Shown piece by piece: positions 56,901-64,000 of a stretch of 64,000 nucleotides of DNA (its first letter is position 1; every line of letters begins with the position of its first letter). The stretch lies in the NCBI GenBank assembly GCA_921293015.1, contig OV121089.1:44649220-44713219 (forward strand). The letters are read 5' to 3'. The notes below the pieces were generated by a model. It worked only from the letters and a program-made list of their open reading frames with translations, was not told where the DNA came from and made no database searches. A program made the translations under genes and the position numbers. This DNA comes from Phorcus lineatus. Lineage: Eukaryota; Mollusca; Gastropoda; Trochida; Trochidae.

Positions 56901-59900
56901 ATTGCGTTGATAAGATAAACTTTTGAGTAACACTCCCTTGTGGATGGCGAAATTTAAAAAAGATAGGTTGTAGTTAACTGGACAAATACATAACTATGTA
57001 AATGTATACACCTTCACCTTTGTTATGCATTAGCATACAGTCTATTTACATCTTACAAAAGCATTTCATATATAAGAAAAGTCACAGTAATAACGGTAAA
57101 TAATAATGAAATAATAAAGTGAAAAACAGTATATTCAACATTATCAAAACAATAATGGCATATTGGAGATTTGTTTATGTCAAAAATATGCTTGTATGCA
57201 TTTTGGCTACTGTTGCCAAGTGTTAGGAATTAAAATGATTTCATCTTTCCGGTCTCTTCTTTAAATCTCGATATGTTTTGCCACTTTAGGATTTTCGTTG
57301 AACACATGTTCGGCAGGAGTGTCACTTCCCCTCTGAATATGTAACAATTGCTACATTGATTTATTTTTGACTGATTAAATATCTGATTAAAATGTACAAG
57401 AGTTCCCAATAGTAACATGTGCTCGTGAAAGTGCAGACTTGATATGATATTTCCTTTCGTTACCAGTGAGATCCACATGAATCGAAACCCAAAATAAATG
57501 TGAAATTTACCATATGAAATGTCATTGTAATTGCCAAGCAATCCTAAGCGAATAGCCTTAACTTGTGTCAAATTACTATGTCATTACTATGGTTTTCTAT
57601 CAAAGGCAATGCTTTAAGAATAGCAGTTTAATTCTGCTGCAAAGATGGATTGTAAAGTTGACGCGCCTCAAATACTTCTCACAATGGAACACAAAATGCC
57701 AACCCAAGACACTCAGAAACTGGATCTGTAGAGGAATCACTTTTACTATTTGTTCTTCAAGAGTATTATGTGTTCGTGAAATCTTCTGCAAATGCTTTGA
57801 CAATGACATGACTCACCCGTTTGTCAACTAATGTGACCGACTCTGAGTTAGTTGGTGGTTGTGTTTTATATCTTGAGTATTGCACTGATGTATTTGTTGT
57901 GGGATTGTTAATACAAAAGTGATTAGCCAATACTTCAATCACACATAAATATTCAATGAAATTATTTAATACGTTTTTTGCAGAAGCGTAGTTAGTCGAA
58001 GATTTTAAGGAAAATGAGAGAGATTTGCTATTCTGAGCCTTCAAGTTGCAAAATAACGATTGGTGTTATTGGGTTAGGTTTAAACCTATGGAACATTTAG
58101 CAGTTAAATTTGAAATGAAAATTAAAGAAAGTTTGTTTGCAATAAATAAGACTCCTACAGACTTTGTACAACTGGTTACCCATTGCCTTCTGTGCCTCTG
58201 TTTGAAGTTGATTGTGTCGATCAGGGCACGATCGCCTTTATCCAGATTCAACTTCTAGCTAAACTCTTTGTTGCTATGTTTTTGTTTTTAAGCAAGCTGC
58301 CATTCGCAATCGAGTTGAAGGGAAGCAAATTTCGCCCCTTTGTAAGATGAGCTCGTCCACTTGTATATACGAAAGCATTTTGAATTATCCATCAGAACAA
58401 TGAAATTTTGTCCGTTTAAAGATCATGGTGTGTTAAAATATTTTGAAACAATTTAAAGGTTTGAGACAAGGCAAAATGACTAAAACGTTAGCAAGCAGTA
58501 CTATAGCGGAATTGTTTTTATCAATTCTTTGTGAAAGTCATTACACATTCATTGGCATATATATATATGTGTGCGCCAGAACCCAACTTAAAGTTTTATG
58601 ACAGTATTGTCAGGCATGTGTCCTCATTATAACTGCAAAATGATTGTGTATGACAAAGAGGTTGTCGTGCTCGTATATTTTAGAATGGTAAATCCGGAAT
58701 AAGGATTAACCACTATATTTAGCTCGCCAATTGCAAGCCTCTTAAAATACAATTCCTAATTCAGGATATTTACCATCCAAAAACACACTCGCACTCGCAT
58801 GATAATCTCTATTGTCTTTAGAATGGTCGTCTTTATTTTGGCATTTATTTATTTAAAAGCTGCTTTTGACTCATATTTTGTAACATGTACGCATATATGT
58901 AGATAGATGTTTGATCTTAGACGTATTTTACAACCCCCTGTGTTACCCACCACAGCCCCTGCGCATCTGTCAAACGCATTCTCTTTAGCACATTGGGCTT
59001 CTTAAACTCACTAGTGCACACCAATATTTCGTAAACACAACAAATGCTCAGATACTGCATATATCTCGATATTATTCACGACCCTCACTCAAGTAATCTA
59101 TCTCGTAAGTTATTTAACAAATATTTACGTATTCAGGCAGTAAAGTTGATTTCTAAAGACCGGAAGTATTTAATGTTACGTTACAATAAATCCGCATGAA
59201 CTACGATATCGGAAATATTAAAATATTGCTTATAAACAGAAAAGCGGAAACGGCAGCCGCTTTGGTCAATCTAATAACAATGCTAATACTGTGTTATTAA
59301 ATCGGTTTATTTACAACATTGCTTTCATAAAACGTATTTCATTCTTTGTTCTCAGTTTAGAGTTTAGGTAAATTCAATAGCTGCACATAATACTAGTTCA
59401 GCCGCGTTCAACTGTCCATAATTTATCCGTTTTGTACACCGCTAAACATAGATTTTTATATGTCCAAGCCGACAGAGGTTGGCTAAACTTTTTCATTGTT
59501 GATTGCAGGTCAACTGTAAAGAATTTTAAGTATTTCTTTGCATCGACAGAAAGCTTAAGTGAATGCATAAGTCCTCTTAAACCTTTAAATAGCCAATTTA
59601 AACCGTAAAAGCGTGCACTAGTGCCTTTAAATATCACCTGTACTTTGAGATCAACGACTTTATATACGTGAAACACTCCCAAAACACATATCTTTACTTA
59701 CATTATCAGTTGAGCGTGCTCTTGGGGTTACCATCTCTCATTCCTGAAAATCGTTAAATCGATGTCCTCGGCTCAACGTTCAAATACCTGTTACCTGAGT
59801 GATTAGGGTCACTTAAGCGCTGCTCTTCTTGACGACTTACGCACGACAAGTTGAAGGTATGTTTAAAGACTTAACGAGACAAAACAAATTAGCAAATATT

Positions 59901-61438
59901 GTTCTGGCAAATAGAAATGATAACTAATGAAATTCAGTATATCACGATGAATGGCATTTGCTTTGGAATTATTTTCTTCTCGAATAATTATATAATGATA
60001 ATCAGTGCCTTACTTTTAGGGTGGGAGTTTGAATACCGCTACGGTCTAGATTAAAAACATAAACTTTTTTTAATACTATGATCGCAAATTTTACAATGTT
60101 AACATAGTGGAAAAAACAATGGTCAATGTACATTTTCGTATGATACACCCAAGTAAAACAAATTGCAATAAAATATTAATTATTTCTAATGAAGCATTTT
60201 TAATATATTTGAGAAACATTGTACCATTCTCTCTCCACAGAAGTAACTTCTTCATTAATTCTAATACAACCTCTGTTTTAATAAGAGTTCTTCTCTAGCT
60301 TCTGGCAGTTTCCCCTAGCAGCACAATATTGCAACTTAAACTACCTGGCAATATTTCAGCCAATGAAAACACTGAAATGAGACGTATCCGATATGTAAAG
60401 GGGGCTCAAAGGGCAAGGGTGCATATTCGAATAAAATTTAGCTTTCCAAAAGCTTAAGGAAGTACATCTAACTTAGGCGATTTGAATGATAAATTTTGAA
60501 ACGACGTCGATGATTTCACATCTAACTTTGAGTGCATCCCAGGTTTTTACATTTCTAGACCAGGAAACATTCGTATTAAGAGAGAGGTTGTATAGAATTT
60601 ATGACGGAGCTACCTCTGTTTGTACAGATAAGGGTCGTACACGCGTAATGTACGCCTATAAAAATACTAAATACGGCCCTAAAATAAATGCCATGCGTAT
60701 CATGTACGCACATACATGCCTGTTTACGCTTGGACATTCATTTCCATGTGTATCGTATTTCTAAATTTATCAAGGATGTTCTGATTCATGAATATAATAA
60801 TTTCATGTTCAGGTTCATTTGACAAACAATTATCAATTGTTGATACCTTGTAAAATGTACTTCTAAAATTATGTACAGCTTCGCTAGTTTCCGTCGGTAA
60901 TACATTGGCGATTTCATTGGTTGATTACAACACTTTACACATTACACTTTACACTTTACACCTTCATAAACAATATACAAACGTGCTCACACTTTGCAAG
61001 TACTAAAGTAGTGAGTACACCCCCAAAAGTTTCAGTACACCTCCACTTTATATTCAAGGTGTATGTACACTCACACCCAATAATTTATCTGTAGCCCTGG
61101 GAAAGAATAACCTTTTACATGATGGTAGTATATTAGTCATGCATTTCGATTTCTCTTTAAAAATTATCTCTTAAGTGAATCTTGTCTTCTTGTTTTCCTC
61201 GGAGTGTACTCATGATTGTTTTATTATTTGAAAGGTTCTCATCCTTAAGGCTTAAGTGTTACTACTTATTTGTAACAAAAGTTTTCATCTGAGATGGAAC
61301 GACAAGAGTGGTCTCTAGGTAGGAGGTAAGATAAGCCGTGTTTTGGTAAATGTAAAATTCAAAAGAACCAACCATGGATGACAGCAGCCTATCCCTCCTT
61401 GGTAGTTTCTGGAAACTCAATTATTATCTCTTTTTCAG
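56901..61438 (+). other. AT-rich intergenic DNA
   Basis: A short (AT)n at about 58557. Open frames at 57230-57571 (minus), 59398-59682 (minus) and 60486-60764 (plus) have no recognised motif or splice context. Confidence 0.5.
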
Positions 61439-61797
61439 AAGATGAATTTCTACATATCCGTCCTGGGATTTCAACTTTGTATAACTTGTCTATACGGTGA
61501 GTGCGATTGAAGCATTGGACGAACATCAATAGTACTGTTAATTTGTTAAGTAATCGAAATGATAATTTTAGTTCTGTCTATCATTATCAATTAAAACTTG
61601 TTATTGGCTTATTTAAATTTAGAATCCTAAGTTCTTATAACTTTAATATATTGTTGTATAAGTTTTTAATAAAAAATTCGTCACTTTGACATTCTTTCCA
61701 TACATCAGTGTCAGTGACATACAGCGAAGATTCAGTACCTTGTTTTACCAAACCGCCATTGGTGGGACAGGATATTACAGATGACAATGTAACATAA
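61439..61797 (+). CDS. Candidate two-exon small secreted peptide gene
   Basis: Exon 61439-61496 has strong signals (CTCTTTTTCAG before, TACG|GTGAGT after) and encodes MNFYISVLGFQLCITCLY, a signal-peptide-like hydrophobic start ending in phase 1, as is typical for signal-peptide exons. Exon 61709-61797 (acceptor ATACATCAG, phase 1) continues VSVTYSEDSVPCFTKPPLVG then QDITDDNVT and stop; AATAAA follows at 61877-61882. The product is 47 residues with three Cys (13, 16, 30). It could also be the 5' end of a longer gene using GT at 61789. Function unknown. Confidence 0.45.
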
Positions 61798-62514
61798 GCG
61801 GGAGAAAATATAGTGATTACAAGGTGACGGTAACAAATATAGTTTTATATTTGTCTATCGTGTTATTGATAATTCTAATAAAACGTGACAAATACTTACA
61901 ACTAAATAACTATTTACGGTAAAACAAAGTTTGAATTTCACATGAGTAGGCCATTTTATATTATAAATCATAATATGGTGTGTTCTTATTTCATCAGACT
62001 ATAGACACTTTAACAGATAGTTCTAATCATAGGCGATCGCAAGTGAGTTACAAAGATTGCAATTCCTATTCAAACTAGGCATATTTTCCAGCGACCGATC
62101 TCATTTTTTCCTCTTTTTTTCCATATTTCATAATACAGGCAAAAAAATGTACTGACAATGACATGGTAATACAGTTACAATATCATACAATGGGCAATGA
62201 CAAAATTGTACTTATGGTAATATACAATAGGCTATCATGTTTTCTTTTCAAGTAACAAATGCAGAGTTGACCAGTATTCAAAAAAACTTTGTTCAGTGCC
62301 CGATAATAGGAACACATAACTTGAGATATCATAATATTGAACAATTTCTTTCTTTGAACTGAAGTTATTTAATGCTCTTTATATAGATATACTTTTTGAC
62401 TAATAAAATGATTGCATTAACAGGAATATTGTTTTCCCCCTTCATTCCCAGAATAATGTTTTTGTTTGTGAATTCTAATTTCAACAGTGATCAGTCTCAC
62501 CTGCTAGACGGTGA

Positions 62515-63150
62515 TTACATGTGCGAATTGATAATGGTAATTGGTCGTGCGCAGCAATCTTGTAAAAGGAGGTTTTTTTCAAAGGATGGCAAATTTTTAA
62601 ATAATCTAAAATAGTATGGTTTCGATGTTTTCTGAGAGCTAGTTAAAAAGTTATCCAGAGCGAGGTTAAATCCTTTAATGCGATGAAAGTTGATTCCAAA
62701 ATAAGTATAATTATCGACAATTTCGATTGTTTTAGAATCAATTTGAACGAATAGTTTTGATTCTTTACTAACACCCTTTCCTACTATAATCAATTTAGTT
62801 TTTGCTATGTTTATATTTACTTAATCATTGAGAATAATTGAGAAAGATTGTCACCGTGTCGAAAACTAGAAAAACTAAAGAAAAGGAATTTGAAATCTGT
62901 TTCCCAAACATTACACAAGATTTAATATCACTATACATATTTTTCATCTGAGTTTTCTCTCTCGTCGTTAATGCAAAAGGTCGTACACTATCGACCGCTT
63001 TTAAAAAATCAACAAAACATAAACAATTTTGGTTTACAGGTTTTACAAAATTGGTTAAGCATATTCAAGACATATATCATCAAGCGATGATATGTTCTCT
63101 CTGTAGCCAGCTTGATATGGGCTGTGGATAAAGTTAAAATCAAGAAAGGT
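62515..63150 (-). pseudogene. Decayed LINE reverse transcriptase (non-LTR retrotransposon)
   Basis: On the minus strand, fragments in different frames follow RT order: PYQAGYRENISSLDDI (about 63124-63077), FVDFLKAVDSVRPF (about 63018-62975), IKSCVMFGKQISNSFS (about 62930-62880), then KTKLIIVGKG and TIEIVDNYTYFGINF with a coding-like stretch to 62515. These match motifs of CR1/jockey-type RTs (QAGF, FVDFxKAFD, VDxFxYLG). The YADD catalytic segment between the third and fourth blocks is missing, so the copy is dead. Confidence 0.7.
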
Positions 63151-64000
63151 ATTCACTCATCAATTTAGAAGGCAAATGAATAACTGTCCTAAACTATGAA
63201 TTGCAAAGAACAACAAGAATTTGGTCCAGGGAGTTACCTTTTTTCTAATATATTGGTTAAATCACTCCCGTCAACCAAAAATCAAGGATTACACCAGATT
63301 ATAAAATGAGATTGAAAAAGGAAGTAGCAAAGTATATCAAATGTGTCAATCAAATAGTCATTTTCGAGTCGAGAGCGTACGCACAGGTTTTGCAGGAGTA
63401 ATTCGTCTTATCTTCGAGAATATAAGACCACACAAACACGTGTTTGAAATCAATATCGACCTTACTGCATAAATATGGTTTATTGATAATTTTTTCAATT
63501 TTACCCTTTCATCATGACAAAACCATTAAGTGTTATTTATGCGTACCATTTTGCGAAAAATCATAAACATGCTGCAGTTGCATCAAACAAAGTTGACTTA
63601 ATAAACTAGTTACTAAATTTCCTGACACTTGCATTGAAATGTAATTTTCTTTGATATTTTCATTTCGAAATTTAGTCTTAAATAGTATATACTTGAAAAC
63701 AGTGTTCAGGTGAATATGATGCTATCACAACCATTATAACATAATTTTCTTAGGACACTATTGCCAAAAAATGGTTGTCAGCCCCTCCAAATAGAGCGAG
63801 GATAGTGGGGAAAAGATCATCAACTGTTACTTGTTACAATTACGAGACCCAATATTTATTTAAAATGTACGCTAATCATAAGGAAGTGTGTTTCAATAAA
63901 TAAGGGTTGTACTTTTCAATTATATAACCAACTGGCTAAAAGTTCCCCTACCCATTAAATGAGCAATTTTACACCTGGATTACCTCAGAAGGAAAATTAC
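63151..64000. other. AT-rich flank of the LINE relic
   Basis: No gene or clear repeat seen; earlier LINE coding sequence may extend here but is too decayed to follow. Confidence 0.4.

Noticed and set aside
57230-57571. 113-codon minus-strand frame as a gene
   Set aside because: No motif, no splice context and no coding bias that I can see.

Overview
This is an animal nuclear genome window: AT-rich, intron-dense, with GT-AG splicing, and most of it non-coding. The host is probably a mollusc, perhaps a bivalve. That is inferred from the very large number of repeat families, from a P2X7-ballast-domain gene of the kind common in marine invertebrates, and from a repeat at 29151-29208 that resembles a molluscan SINE tail. 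No ribosomal RNA, intact tRNA or CRISPR array was seen.

About two thirds of the window (1-47222) is the 3' part of one plus-strand gene, the orthologue of CLIP1/CLIP-170, the microtubule plus-end tracking protein. I could chain 26 coding exons with consistent splice phases, about 1063 residues. They encode the second CAP-Gly domain, a Ser-rich linker, a very long coiled coil, a CCHC zinc knuckle, and a second zinc knuckle split across the last intron that ends in DEVTF. The first CAP-Gly domain lies left of the window. A 3'UTR of about 6 kb appears to end at a poly(A) signal at 47203.

The CLIP1 introns hold the most interesting material. Intron 3 carries a 4.4-kb segment bounded by perfect inverted repeats, with TTAA at both outer edges (4967-9357). 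Inside are two convergent spliced genes: a small AT-hook protein (plus) and a protein ending in the Zn-binding P2X7 cytoplasmic (ballast) domain (minus). This looks like a mobile unit with no transposase I can recognise, and it is the best candidate for an undescribed system. Other introns hold a 129-bp TIR MITE, a 151-bp satellite with TCAAGGTCA nuclear-receptor sites, a perfect 34-bp inverted repeat, a 20-bp minisatellite next to a splice acceptor, decayed tandem copies of exon 8, a micro-copy of exon 5, a hammerhead-like ribozyme core, 44-bp and 169-bp tandem arrays, foldback elements and a tRNA-derived SINE.

Downstream, 49557-53022 holds three exons of a long disordered acidic Ser/Thr/Pro-rich protein ending in a CaaX-like CVVC. 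It is either a separate gene (1006 aa from the ATG at 49580) or an alternative CLIP1 3' end, because its first acceptor matches the phase of CLIP1 exon 25. Further right are an orphan coding-like exon (55672-55866), the tail of a LINE-type element (about 56040), a two-exon candidate for a small secreted peptide (61439-61797), and a decayed minus-strand LINE reverse transcriptase (62515-63150). All calls were made by eye from the sequence; no search was run.
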